A stretch of 43,867 bases of DNA from a virus. A model generated the notes under the pieces. That model was not told where the DNA came from. It did not search any database and was given only the letters and a program-made list of their open reading frames with translations. The translations under genes were made by a program, and so were the position numbers. Within the stretch, counting starts at the first letter, position 1. Every line of letters starts with the position of its first letter. This document shows positions 33,690 through 43,248 of this stretch, one piece after another. The DNA lies in IMG/VR virus record IMGVR_UViG_3300037089_000376, positions 1-43,867 of that record. One strand, given 5' to 3'.

Positions 33690-35713
33690 TGGGCACTGGC
33701 ACTCGTATTGGATCGATCCCTGGAATTCCGATTCGCGGAGTGATTCAAAGCTTTGACATTCAAAGAAAGGTGGCAATGGTCAAGTTGCCATTGGCATCTT
33801 CTCCTGGCCTACAACCAATCAAACTTCCAGTTGGTTGGGTGGGGCCTAGAGGGGAAATTTCTTGTGGCTATCCGGCAAAGGGAACTAACGTTTTCGTAGT
33901 TATGGGGCAAGGCAACGAATGGATATTCGTGAGCTATGATCAGCCAGATTCAACGAGCGTATACGACTCTGATGGTGTTCGACGAGTTTCAGCAACCAAG
34001 CTTCGTCCGGGTCGTTGGGTTACCTTGGTTCAAAATGATGTTGGTCTTATTGTAGACCCGCAAGATGGTGTGATACAGGGAGATTCCACTTCATTTGCTC
34101 AAGCAGATTCAATGCTTGATATTTGGAGTTCTAGGTTTGCCCAAGAGATGCACTTTACAGAGGCGCATCGCGAGGTAACCGGCACAGTTCTGAGGGATAT
34201 TGATTCTGATAGTACTAGAAATGTTACTGGATCATCTCTAACAGATCATACATACAATAATTCTTTGACTCCAATTGGTCTTGATCCAAGTACATATCCA
34301 TCTGTTTCTGCTGTAGCTAATAGAAACCCTGCGTTAACAGAAAGCAGGAAGATGTTCTATGAGTTCATTGATAGTTTTGGATATACTTATGATCAGGCCG
34401 AAGAGAGAATCTATGCTGGGCAAGACCTTGCTCAACCATTACCTTTCCAAAGAAAGAGAAGCCGAACCGATACGATGAGTTTGAGTTTGGATCAGCCAAA
34501 CTATCTAGCCGAAGTAATTATTGGAACAGTTGTTGATATCTACGGCAACATTCTTGATATCAACAGGAGCGCTCTTCCAAGCGGAATTATTGATTCGTTA
34601 TCATTTAGGAAGTCTTCAGATGATCAAAATGTAGCATTCACAAATCTACTAACACAACTTCGAAAGAGCATAGCATATCATTTCGAACTCAATGCCAGAA
34701 AGCCTGGATTGGATTTGCCTGATTATTCTGATACAAGTGACTATGCTCGTGACCGCAGTAGGTTTTTCTTTGACATAGATAAAGAGGGTCAATTCAAATG
34801 GAATGTACCAGCTTCCAGCGAGACTGGTAACGTTCCGGTTTTGGTACGCCATGAAAACTTTTCCAACCTCAAAGGATTTATAGATAAGTCTGATCGTGGC
34901 CAATTGTTGTACAATGTTACCAACAATACAGATTTGCAACTCGAACCTCACGGAAAGGGAACTGTAAGCCTTATAAGTACTGAAGATACGCTCAAGAATT
35001 TTGCAGCGCCGGTAAATAGATTAGACGGAAGCGTCATAAAGCTTGGCACAGGGTTTCATGATATAGGCGAAATCCTATTTCTTCACAAGATAGATAAACC
35101 CTATTCATCTTCTGGTAATGCTGGTTATGAAAACAGTCTTTTGAACTCAGTACCGCCAATTACAGATGTTGTATCCTCTCAGTTGATAGTATCTGGGACA
35201 GGAGCTAACGCGGGTGGTAGAAGTGGAACTATATCTTTAGATGGTATGTTATCATTAAGCATTGGAGCAAATACCGTAGATCGCCAAAGCTTTTGGTTGG
35301 ATTGTGCCGGTGGCATCGTAGCGGCAATTGGAAGAGACAGATTTCAACGCTCGATAGCGGCCTCACTTGACGGAGATGTACTACTGGAAGTTGGTGGTCC
35401 AACAGTAAATTTCTTGGAATTGGATGATTCCAGATTTCCGTCAGCCAATTTCAATAATGAGGCCCGGGATGGAACTATCGATATTCGAGTATGGAACTCT
35501 GGAAGCTTTCATACGTTTAGGATAGATCCGCAGGGAATAAAGATCCATACTCCACAGAACATTGATATAGTATCTGAGGGTTCTATGCGATTTAAGTCTG
35601 TGAATAGCAATATATATTTCGATGCTGAAGGTATATATTTCTATCCATCAGACAAGGCTACAGGAAGATCCGTATTGAGGGCCACAGAAGGTGCGGCAGG
35701 AAGGACTATCTAA
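33689..35713 (+). CDS. Baseplate spike-like protein, OB fold and beta-helix
   Basis: A 674-residue protein. Residues about 15-85 form an OB-fold-like region (RGVIQSFDIQRKVAMVKLPL, then GYPAKGTNVFVVMGQGNEW), as in the N-terminal domain of gp5/VgrG-type spikes. The C-terminal region (about 615-665) has alternating short strands, IKIHTPQNIDIVSEGSMRFK and NIYFDAEGIYFYP, resembling the trimeric gp5 beta-helix. No lysozyme or other peptidoglycan hydrolase domain is visible between them. It overlaps the hub gene by one base. A central puncturing spike is the best interpretation; exact attachment is inferred. Confidence 0.65.
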   Translation: MGTGTRIGSIPGIPIRGVIQSFDIQRKVAMVKLPLASSPGLQPIKLPVGWVGPRGEISCGYPAKGTNVFVVMGQGNEWIFVSYDQPDSTSVYDSDGVRRVSATKLRPGRWVTLVQNDVGLIVDPQDGVIQGDSTSFAQADSMLDIWSSRFAQEMHFTEAHREVTGTVLRDIDSDSTRNVTGSSLTDHTYNNSLTPIGLDPSTYPSVSAVANRNPALTESRKMFYEFIDSFGYTYDQAEERIYAGQDLAQPLPFQRKRSRTDTMSLSLDQPNYLAEVIIGTVVDIYGNILDINRSALPSGIIDSLSFRKSSDDQNVAFTNLLTQLRKSIAYHFELNARKPGLDLPDYSDTSDYARDRSRFFFDIDKEGQFKWNVPASSETGNVPVLVRHENFSNLKGFIDKSDRGQLLYNVTNNTDLQLEPHGKGTVSLISTEDTLKNFAAPVNRLDGSVIKLGTGFHDIGEILFLHKIDKPYSSSGNAGYENSLLNSVPPITDVVSSQLIVSGTGANAGGRSGTISLDGMLSLSIGANTVDRQSFWLDCAGGIVAAIGRDRFQRSIAASLDGDVLLEVGGPTVNFLELDDSRFPSANFNNEARDGTIDIRVWNSGSFHTFRIDPQGIKIHTPQNIDIVSEGSMRFKSVNSNIYFDAEGIYFYPSDKATGRSVLRATEGAAGRTI

Positions 35714-35721
35714 GGTGAACC

Positions 35722-37851
35722 ATGGTTTGCAATCCAGCTGATACGAACATTACTATTGGACCACCGGGACCTAGCCCGCAGATCCCCGGCCTTGGCTTGC
35801 CATTTTCAATACCCAAGATTCCATTTGGTGATCTGTCTCTTCCGGATGGCATTCCAGAAGATTTGATAAATCTGATTGAAACAATATTTGCCATGTTCCC
35901 GGCCGGTATAAAATTTCAGCCAAACACAGATGCAATGACCAAGGGCATTTGGGATGCATTGGCTAGTTTGTTCAATCAGATAGCCCCATTCTTAGGGGTT
36001 TACAAATTTATTCAAGCGTTGCTGAATATGATACTTTGTATCATTGATGTTTTCTGCGCTTTGATGAACCCATGGTCAACCCTAAGGGCTATTCGTAGGT
36101 TGTTTAAGCGGTGTTTGCCAGATTTCTTATCTATGTTTCCATGGTTGGCATTGCTAATCATGATCCTAGCATTGATATTGCTTATAATTGCCTTAATAGA
36201 ATACATCATTCAAGTAATTATTGCATACATTAAACAGATACTTCATAACCTCAAGGTTCTTTTAAGGGCGATAACGGTGCATGATACCGACGCCATCTTA
36301 GCGGCGGTTCAGAAGATATCGTTTGTGTTATGTCTAATTGAACAGCTATTCACAATTCTAATGGGCATTAGTGCACTGCTGGCTATTATTCGGCCTCTCA
36401 TGGGTATTCTTGGACGTTCTGTTTGTAGTGGTGGAGATAGTAATGGCAATGGTGCTGAAGACTGTTGTACCCCAGATTTTTGCCCACCATTTATTCGTAA
36501 TAATCCGGATGGTTTGTTTCAAACTAGCGGGCGTCTAATTTATCAAAGTGAAATAGATCCTATTATAGTAGATTTCGATAGGTTGTTTTCATTAATCAGA
36601 ACTCCAACCCCTCTTGTCCTAAGGCCACAGCGATGGCAACTTGTTGACGATCACCCAACTGAATTTAAGTTTTTGGATATCATTACGCCGTCGCCACAGT
36701 ATGGTTTCATTTATTGGCCAAATAATGATGTGTTTGATCAAAAGTCAGCGCTAATACGTGTGCCATATAAAGTGGACATGACCATACTTATTAATCCTAG
36801 TCATTTTGGTAATCCTTTTGATTCTGGAAAAGAACGTTACATGAGTATTCAGGATATAATTGTAACGACAAAGCCAACCGAATATCCCTTGTCTTGGAAT
36901 AATAATCCTGATACCAGCGTTACCTCTGGGGCTTTGAGTTTGGTTGGTGGTTCTGTATTTGAGATTACACAAGACGGCTATGTTCCATATCACATCAATG
37001 GAGTTCAAGCAACTCTTCAGACGCTGATAACCAAGCCAGTGAGTAGTATGGCTGATTTTCCGTCGCATAATGATGGTTACAATTTCTTAGATGTTAAGTA
37101 CAAGCTAAAAGTTAATCACGAAGTATTGATTCAATATGGACTTATTGGGTTGATGTGTCAGCCAGATACCGCCTCAGAGTCTGCGGTATTAAATGCCGAG
37201 TACAACGACATGAGAAGTGTTCTGGACAAGGTCGGGCCACTACCAGATGTTGATGGCACGATAGCCTGTTTGACACAAGCTCTTGCGAAGTTCCGTGGGA
37301 ATTTAAACGAAGATACTGCAGCAATATTCCAAAACGAAATTACTAGCTGTCTTACTTCTTTGAAAAATCAATCGTTAGACTTTTATGCTACTGGTACAAT
37401 TGCGGCAACTGACCGATATTCAAGCAGTTTTTCTCTATACCCAAGTGTTCAATTTATCAAACATGATATCCGGGTAACGGTTCAGCTTAGGGATAAGTCT
37501 GGCAATCAATTGGCGGTGAATATTGGTGCTGATGCTGCTACTGGTCTAAGTTCTTTAATAAAGGCAGTTCCGACATTTGGTGCCATTTCTAGTTTCACTT
37601 ATGATGGATACGGAGATTTTGTTGCCTCACTTACCAGTGATAGGGCTGGCACCGGGCAAATAACTGCTTATCTTAATAATGAATCTATTGCAACAGTTAT
37701 TAATAGAGATAGTGATACTTTACCGACAGAGATTGTAGATAACGTTCTAACCTATGAGTTTGTTGATAAGGTATCTTATTCGTATCGTACAGATGGTGAT
37801 TATTACAAGCAGAGATTCGGCGATACTGATGTTGCCGAGGATGGTACATAA
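35722..37851 (+). CDS. Baseplate-region protein with long hydrophobic helices
   Basis: A 709-residue protein behind AAGGTGA. It starts with a Pro/Gly-rich stretch (GPPGPSPQIPGLGLPFSI), followed by strongly hydrophobic segments at about 90-115, 138-170 and 200-230. The middle one is a nearly unbroken run of Leu and Ile. A Cys-rich part follows (GAEDCCTPDFCPP, 244-256), then beta-rich domains. Near 575-680 lies an Ig-like segment (HDIRVTVQLRDKSGNQLAVN to GTGQITAYLNNES). Such segments are rare in baseplate proteins. They suggest a virion protein that inserts in the host membrane during injection or one assembled as a buried helical bundle. Family unknown. Confidence 0.65.
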   Translation: MVCNPADTNITIGPPGPSPQIPGLGLPFSIPKIPFGDLSLPDGIPEDLINLIETIFAMFPAGIKFQPNTDAMTKGIWDALASLFNQIAPFLGVYKFIQALLNMILCIIDVFCALMNPWSTLRAIRRLFKRCLPDFLSMFPWLALLIMILALILLIIALIEYIIQVIIAYIKQILHNLKVLLRAITVHDTDAILAAVQKISFVLCLIEQLFTILMGISALLAIIRPLMGILGRSVCSGGDSNGNGAEDCCTPDFCPPFIRNNPDGLFQTSGRLIYQSEIDPIIVDFDRLFSLIRTPTPLVLRPQRWQLVDDHPTEFKFLDIITPSPQYGFIYWPNNDVFDQKSALIRVPYKVDMTILINPSHFGNPFDSGKERYMSIQDIIVTTKPTEYPLSWNNNPDTSVTSGALSLVGGSVFEITQDGYVPYHINGVQATLQTLITKPVSSMADFPSHNDGYNFLDVKYKLKVNHEVLIQYGLIGLMCQPDTASESAVLNAEYNDMRSVLDKVGPLPDVDGTIACLTQALAKFRGNLNEDTAAIFQNEITSCLTSLKNQSLDFYATGTIAATDRYSSSFSLYPSVQFIKHDIRVTVQLRDKSGNQLAVNIGADAATGLSSLIKAVPTFGAISSFTYDGYGDFVASLTSDRAGTGQITAYLNNESIATVINRDSDTLPTEIVDNVLTYEFVDKVSYSYRTDGDYYKQRFGDTDVAEDGT

Positions 37852-39488
37852 TGGTGGTTGTTACCAAAGATACATGGTTTAATAATATTGGCGATCACTC
37901 TCCAAAAGATCCACTGGATGATATCCGAGCAATTGATTTGGATATCGGTGATTTGGTGGCTAAATTCCTGCGCCCGATTGATTTGTTCAGGAGTCATGTT
38001 TCTCCAGATGTAAATGGAGATTTGGTTCAGCCCAATCTATCTACGTCTACTTCGCCCACCGAAAGCAGATGCCATGCATTTTACAGAATGCTAGGATTGC
38101 CAACAATATCTCCAGATGGAAACCTTGTTAGTTCTGGATTCCCTCTCAAAGATCAAGATCGTCAAAAAAGCATTAATGACAATATACCAGATGGTGTCAA
38201 AAAGGCCATTTCTGATAGGGAAAATGGTGCTCTGTATAGAACAAATCTATTTTCGGTACGCAATGCCGACACCTCTGTTTTTGGGCTTTCGCTAGCAACT
38301 CCCAATGGTCAGCGCAAATTTGCCGTCGATATGGGATCATTAGATGACATTACACTTACACCACAAGCTATTCCGGCCCGAACCCAATACATTAATAGAT
38401 TTTTTCAACATGCAGATAGATCGGCAATAACTAATAAGTTTGAAAGCGTATCACATCAGCTTGCTCCACTTATCACTGATTTAGTTATTGCATCAAATGT
38501 AGAACCAAAATCAGGGTCTAATAGCGTGTTGGTGGGCCAGTTATTTCTTGATAAGAAAGACCTGGAATACGAGTCTGGTAAATATGCAAAGCGCCCCGGT
38601 TTAGAATTTATCATACGAACAAAGTTGCGCGAAAGTAATGTTTTGCAAAGTTTGGTTACGGCTGCGGCAAGTGTATTGCCCAACATCAATACACAGGCAG
38701 GCTTAATTGGTGTTGGAATTAGTGAGGATGATGCTGCCAGGCTGTTTCAAGAAGGATTGATAGACGTATATACAGTGAGTGATTTGTTTAAAACGTATAA
38801 GGGTCTTGTAAATGTATATTACAATGCAGTAAAAGCTATTGCGGATATTGGCAAAGATATTATTTGGATTCCTATGCCAAATGAAGGCGGGCCAGAATCT
38901 GGATCTGTGGTGAACTCTAGTTTTGTTGTGCCAAGCTACTATCTTGACTCTTGGGAGATTGAACGAAGGCTTTCTGAATTAAAAGTGAAGTCTATTCTTG
39001 CAAAGACGCAAGTTAATATTGGAACAAATGCCGACAATTCATCTTTGGTGTATAGTGACTTCACAATCTCTGAGTTTAGTAATGTGGCTAATACTTTTGA
39101 GAGTGACTTGGCGGATGAGGATTCAAAAAGATCTTCATTAGAAGCACAGGGCAGTGATGCCTTGAGAACAATTGAAATTATTGGTGGGGAAGTAAGCGGG
39201 CTTGGCCTGATCGATATCATTGCTATTTACCTTTCCTTATGGGCGCTGGATGTTCCAACGCTACTTAATTTGATTGATGATGCCGCAGCTGCGCGATTGA
39301 ATGCCATTCCTGATCTTGCAAATGGCGCAACCAAGAATCGGGTTAATAAGCCTGGAGAAGCGGCGGCTGCTTATGAAACACTAACATCGGCAGTTTCCAG
39401 TTTGCTGCAATTTGGTGATTATGTCTTTGATCGTCTAAAGGGTTCTCCGAAGGATGGTGGAATTGGAGATGTGAGAAATAAGGGATAA
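37851..39488 (+). CDS. Putative baseplate structural protein
   Basis: A 545-residue protein with a one-base overlap with the preceding gene, placed between hub/spike and the gp25-like wedge gene. It begins MVVVTKDTWFNNIGDHSPKD and has a hydrophobic stretch near residues 450-475 (LGLIDIIAIYLSLWALDVP) that could be a buried helix. The rest is mixed alpha/beta with no catalytic motif or signal peptide. The close coupling to the hydrophobic protein upstream suggests they act together. No family is recognised, and a baseplate role is inferred from context. Confidence 0.55.
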   Translation: MVVVTKDTWFNNIGDHSPKDPLDDIRAIDLDIGDLVAKFLRPIDLFRSHVSPDVNGDLVQPNLSTSTSPTESRCHAFYRMLGLPTISPDGNLVSSGFPLKDQDRQKSINDNIPDGVKKAISDRENGALYRTNLFSVRNADTSVFGLSLATPNGQRKFAVDMGSLDDITLTPQAIPARTQYINRFFQHADRSAITNKFESVSHQLAPLITDLVIASNVEPKSGSNSVLVGQLFLDKKDLEYESGKYAKRPGLEFIIRTKLRESNVLQSLVTAAASVLPNINTQAGLIGVGISEDDAARLFQEGLIDVYTVSDLFKTYKGLVNVYYNAVKAIADIGKDIIWIPMPNEGGPESGSVVNSSFVVPSYYLDSWEIERRLSELKVKSILAKTQVNIGTNADNSSLVYSDFTISEFSNVANTFESDLADEDSKRSSLEAQGSDALRTIEIIGGEVSGLGLIDIIAIYLSLWALDVPTLLNLIDDAAAARLNAIPDLANGATKNRVNKPGEAAAAYETLTSAVSSLLQFGDYVFDRLKGSPKDGGIGDVRNKG

Positions 39489-39502
39489 TTGAGTATATAT
39501 AC

Positions 39503-39931
39503 ATGTCATTTGATTTGAAGCTTTTTGGTGGAGATTTAGTCATCCAAAATGGGGATTTGGCTATTGTAGAGGATACTGACAAACTAACTCAGGATATTTT
39601 GAAGTTAGTTAGTACTCAACTGGGGTCTAATCCATTCTTCCCGGCATATGGATCTCCTATAAGTCAGGCCTTGATTGGGACTACTGATATAGATTTTGCA
39701 CAAGACGTTGCAACCCAGCAGCTTCGGGCCAGCATTGAGCGGCTGAAGGATCTTCAACAGGATCAGATAAAGAATAATCAAATTGTAACGGCGGAAGAAC
39801 AAATTTCAGCAATCCAAAACGTCTTTGTTACTCAGGCTCGGGATGATCCTCGATATTACTTCGTGAATTTGACAGTTATCAATAAGGCTTTTCGTAGTGT
39901 GCCCATTTCCTTTGCCGTAGTTACTAGCTAA
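39503..39931 (+). CDS. gp25-like baseplate wedge protein
   Basis: A 142-residue protein of the GPW/gp25 family. The signature region is DTDKLTQDILKLVSTQLGSN followed by PFFPAYGS (residues 24-51), typical of T4 gp25 and P2 gpW-type baseplate proteins that initiate sheath polymerisation. The C-terminus ends in beta strands (YYFVNLTVINKAF), also expected. In the family this protein binds the gp6-like wedge, whose gene follows after 56 bases. ATG 39503 comes directly after a GTATATATAC stretch. Only a weak TTGAG serves as ribosome site. Confidence 0.78.
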   Translation: MSFDLKLFGGDLVIQNGDLAIVEDTDKLTQDILKLVSTQLGSNPFFPAYGSPISQALIGTTDIDFAQDVATQQLRASIERLKDLQQDQIKNNQIVTAEEQISAIQNVFVTQARDDPRYYFVNLTVINKAFRSVPISFAVVTS

Positions 39932-39954
39932 TAATCCGGTATTCTGAAAGCAGT

Positions 39955-39964
39955 GGATATATGC
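39955..39964 (+). promoter_or_regulatory. Candidate GATATAT late-promoter element
   Basis: GGATATATGC lies 23 bases before ATG 39988, with TTGAGGT between them. Confidence 0.35.
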
Positions 39965-39987
39965 TATTTTGGTAGCTTTGAGGTAAC

Positions 39988-42900
39988 ATGGCACGGGTTA
40001 GGACGGCAAATGATATCGTTCTCGGAAGTATAGATTTTTACAGAACTGCGCAGCCACAACTTGACCTACAGCCAGGTCAAGTGGCTCGTGATCTACTTAT
40101 TGACGGCCCAGCTGTTCAACTGAGTAGTTTGTATGAAGAATTGCAGAGTGTGCAATCAGCTCAATCGTTATTCCTATCATTAGGCTCAGAGCTGGATGCC
40201 TTGGCGTCTAACTTTGGAGCATCTCGTAAACAGGGATCTCCGTCAATTGGAACTGCCATTTTGACTTTCAATGCCATTGAGGCTGATATTCCAATCAATG
40301 CTGGTGGGGTTGTAACAGCAAGCAATGGAGCTTCATTTACGGTCATAAACTCCTTTACGGTAGCTGTGAATAATAAAAATACTTATCGGGCTACCGCCTC
40401 AAAGTATGCAGCGGCCTTGGCTTTTGCAGCAATCACCGATCAATATGCCGTTGAGGCTCAGGTAACAGCCACATCCACGGGAAGCAATGGAAATATTTCC
40501 AGTTATTCATTGAACAGCACGACGATTCCTGGGGTTTCAAACGTTACAAACGCAGCTTCTTTTCAGGGTGGCTCTTCAGCAGAAAGTGATTCTACTTTCA
40601 AGCGTAGGCTTCTTGGCATTTTTAGCGGAGCAAATACTGGAACGGCTCTTGGGTACAAGAATACAATCATAGCGGATCCTGATGTTATTGATGCCTTGGT
40701 AGTTGGCCCAGGTGACCCGTTGATGATACGCGATGGAACTCAGGTATACACTGCGCCAGATGGCACGAAGACTATTGTCTCTGAAGGAACAGGCGGCAAG
40801 GTAGATCTTTATGCTTATGGTTTCCGTCTTGTTGAAATTATAGATGGATTTGTATACTTTGACCATAGTAACAAAGATGACCCAACTGATCCGTCTAATG
40901 ATTTTGTATTGGGGCAAATTGTCACAGATGCCAACAAGACCGTTTCTAGGAAGAGAATTGACGATATCAACAATCAACAACTTCCAAACCAGCCAGTTAC
41001 CAACATCATTAGTATTACCGGATCGTCTAGTGGCTCTAATTTTGGGCTGAAGAGTGTAGACGCTTCTGGAGTTGTATCTGGAAACTACGAACTTCTGCGT
41101 GACACCGGAGTATACGCTGGCAGCCCATGGGGATTTGATCGTCTACATTGGGTTGATGATAGAATTAGAGACTTATCAGAAGATATTACTAAGGGTAAAT
41201 TCAATAGTCAGGATTCTACCAACTACTCTGATGTTACTTTGATTAGTGCGGTCAATCAAAACATCCAAATTGTCAACGAAAATAGTACGGTAACCCCTGC
41301 AGATCGATCGTCAATTCAACTATCTCACGCGCCAGTCACTGCGGTTACCCGAGTTTTCAACCAGACAACCGGTGAGCGCTACATAGTTACAAACCAGAAC
41401 CCAGATGGTGGAACGCAAAACACAACTGGGCGTATTACAATTTCAGGATCAACTCTTCCAGCCGTAAGTGATATTCTTCAAGTAGATTATGTTTGGATTT
41501 TCAATTACGATCAAAATTGGGATTTTGATAATAAAGTATCCTCTGATAACATTCGTGATGTTGTTGACAGCATTGATTGGGGATATTCTAATGTTGTACG
41601 CAGAGAAGAGGTTGTGGTAACCGGAACCACCATAAAAACCGTTACAGTAACTCATCCTGTAAATGCGGTGGCGTCTATTAATGTGTTCACCGATGGTTAT
41701 GGTGTTGTGCAGCTTATCAGTAATAGGCTAGCTGTCGCTGTTGCCGCTATAGTTTCAAATGTAGTCTCTGTGGTTGAATCTTCTAACAATGCTGAAGTTT
41801 ACAATACAGGAACTAAAGACGGAAGCTTTAGTGGATATACTGTTTACCTACCAACAGACACAACTGCGCAAGTTGGAGATCTTGTAAACGTAAGGTACAA
41901 CGCGCTTGATCAATTTATGAGCAGTGGTATTTCTGGAAGCTTTAGTGATAATGTAATCACCCTACCATCATCCACCAGTGTAATTTCGGGTACGCTCGTT
42001 GAGGTTAATTATCTAGCCAATATCAATCAACTTGTTCCATCTACGGCATTATCTGCGTTACCAATCCATAGAAATGGAAACGGCTTCTATTTTGGAACGG
42101 GCAGTGTATTTGGAACCCAACCAACAACTCACATCTATTATCCAAGCGCACCATCTCCGGTACCAAATATAGCACCACAAATTGAACTCAATCTTCGAAA
42201 GGCCCCAACCCGGCTGAAGCTTACGATTGCCGGAACCATATCTCCTGGGGTGGTCACCGTTTCTGGCACAACGATTCAAGGAATATTTGATGGAATTTTC
42301 ACGGCCACTTCGAATGGTCTTATTCAAGATCTTTCTTCATTGATACGATCATCTTTGGGGCTGAATAGTAACCAATCAATCCCATCAAATGTTGGTATAA
42401 TAAGTTTGGTTGGTTTCGAGAAAATAGAGTTATCTGGTACAGAGGTAATTTCTGTAGACCATGTTTATGATGTGTTTGGCTACTCCATTAGAGATAATCG
42501 CTTTTCTAAGTTTGAGGCCACTAGTAGCCCAAGCCTAACCGCCACTCAAATAGCAATCCCCAATACGGTTGGTAACAATGATAACTTGCCGAAGATTGGT
42601 GATAAAATTAGAGTTACTTTCTATATTGACAAGACAGGTGATATAGAAAATGTATCATTTAGCAAGAGTGGAACCCTGTATACGCAGAAGAGATTTGCTT
42701 TTGTTGATGTTGTATCGATTTCTAGTGGTTTTACTTCCACGGCATCACAATCTGCAACACTTTCTATTGCGCCACAGAACCAACCGGTACAGGGCACCAG
42801 ATATACTGCATATTATGATTACTTAGCCCCAAAGCCAAATGAAAGAATCACCATACACTACAACGCAAACCAAGTAATTACCGACAATACTTTGAATATT

Positions 42901-43248
42901 GAAAGAACGCGCCCGATTGGGGCGGATGTTTTGGTTAAGGCGGCCGTACCAATTCTAGTTAATATTACCTTGGCAATTGTTGTTTCGGCTGGTTTTGAGA
43001 ATTCTAGCGCTGTTGTTCTTCAAAATGTAAGGGATGCGATTACTAACTCTCTAAACTCTACGGCCCTGGCCACTACAATAGACGGTAATGATTTTGTTAA
43101 TGTAGCTTATGGCGTGAGTGGCGTGGACAGGGCAAGAGTTTTGGCATTCAACGCAGATGGGGCGGCTGGACAAGTATTAAGTATCACAGCCCAGAGCAAT
43201 CAGTATATTCAAGCAAATAATGTTTTAGCTCAAATTGAGACAAGATAA
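39988..43248 (+). CDS. gp6/baseplate J-like wedge protein
   Basis: A 1086-residue protein. The N-terminus (ANDIVLGSIDFYRTAQPQLD to PGQVARDLLIDGPAVQLSSL) and the region near residues 195-245 (AESDSTFKRRLLGIF, GTALGYKNTIIADPDVIDAL) match baseplate J/T4 gp6 proteins, which form the wedge ring that contracts with the sheath. The canonical J proteins are about 300-660 residues, so several inserted beta domains enlarge this one. A late segment (VLVKAAVPILVNITLAIVVS, ENSSAVVLQNVRDAITNSLN) resembles the J C-terminal domain. TTGAGGT precedes the start. Confidence 0.8.
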   Translation: MARVRTANDIVLGSIDFYRTAQPQLDLQPGQVARDLLIDGPAVQLSSLYEELQSVQSAQSLFLSLGSELDALASNFGASRKQGSPSIGTAILTFNAIEADIPINAGGVVTASNGASFTVINSFTVAVNNKNTYRATASKYAAALAFAAITDQYAVEAQVTATSTGSNGNISSYSLNSTTIPGVSNVTNAASFQGGSSAESDSTFKRRLLGIFSGANTGTALGYKNTIIADPDVIDALVVGPGDPLMIRDGTQVYTAPDGTKTIVSEGTGGKVDLYAYGFRLVEIIDGFVYFDHSNKDDPTDPSNDFVLGQIVTDANKTVSRKRIDDINNQQLPNQPVTNIISITGSSSGSNFGLKSVDASGVVSGNYELLRDTGVYAGSPWGFDRLHWVDDRIRDLSEDITKGKFNSQDSTNYSDVTLISAVNQNIQIVNENSTVTPADRSSIQLSHAPVTAVTRVFNQTTGERYIVTNQNPDGGTQNTTGRITISGSTLPAVSDILQVDYVWIFNYDQNWDFDNKVSSDNIRDVVDSIDWGYSNVVRREEVVVTGTTIKTVTVTHPVNAVASINVFTDGYGVVQLISNRLAVAVAAIVSNVVSVVESSNNAEVYNTGTKDGSFSGYTVYLPTDTTAQVGDLVNVRYNALDQFMSSGISGSFSDNVITLPSSTSVISGTLVEVNYLANINQLVPSTALSALPIHRNGNGFYFGTGSVFGTQPTTHIYYPSAPSPVPNIAPQIELNLRKAPTRLKLTIAGTISPGVVTVSGTTIQGIFDGIFTATSNGLIQDLSSLIRSSLGLNSNQSIPSNVGIISLVGFEKIELSGTEVISVDHVYDVFGYSIRDNRFSKFEATSSPSLTATQIAIPNTVGNNDNLPKIGDKIRVTFYIDKTGDIENVSFSKSGTLYTQKRFAFVDVVSISSGFTSTASQSATLSIAPQNQPVQGTRYTAYYDYLAPKPNERITIHYNANQVITDNTLNIERTRPIGADVLVKAAVPILVNITLAIVVSAGFENSSAVVLQNVRDAITNSLNSTALATTIDGNDFVNVAYGVSGVDRARVLAFNADGAAGQVLSITAQSNQYIQANNVLAQIETR

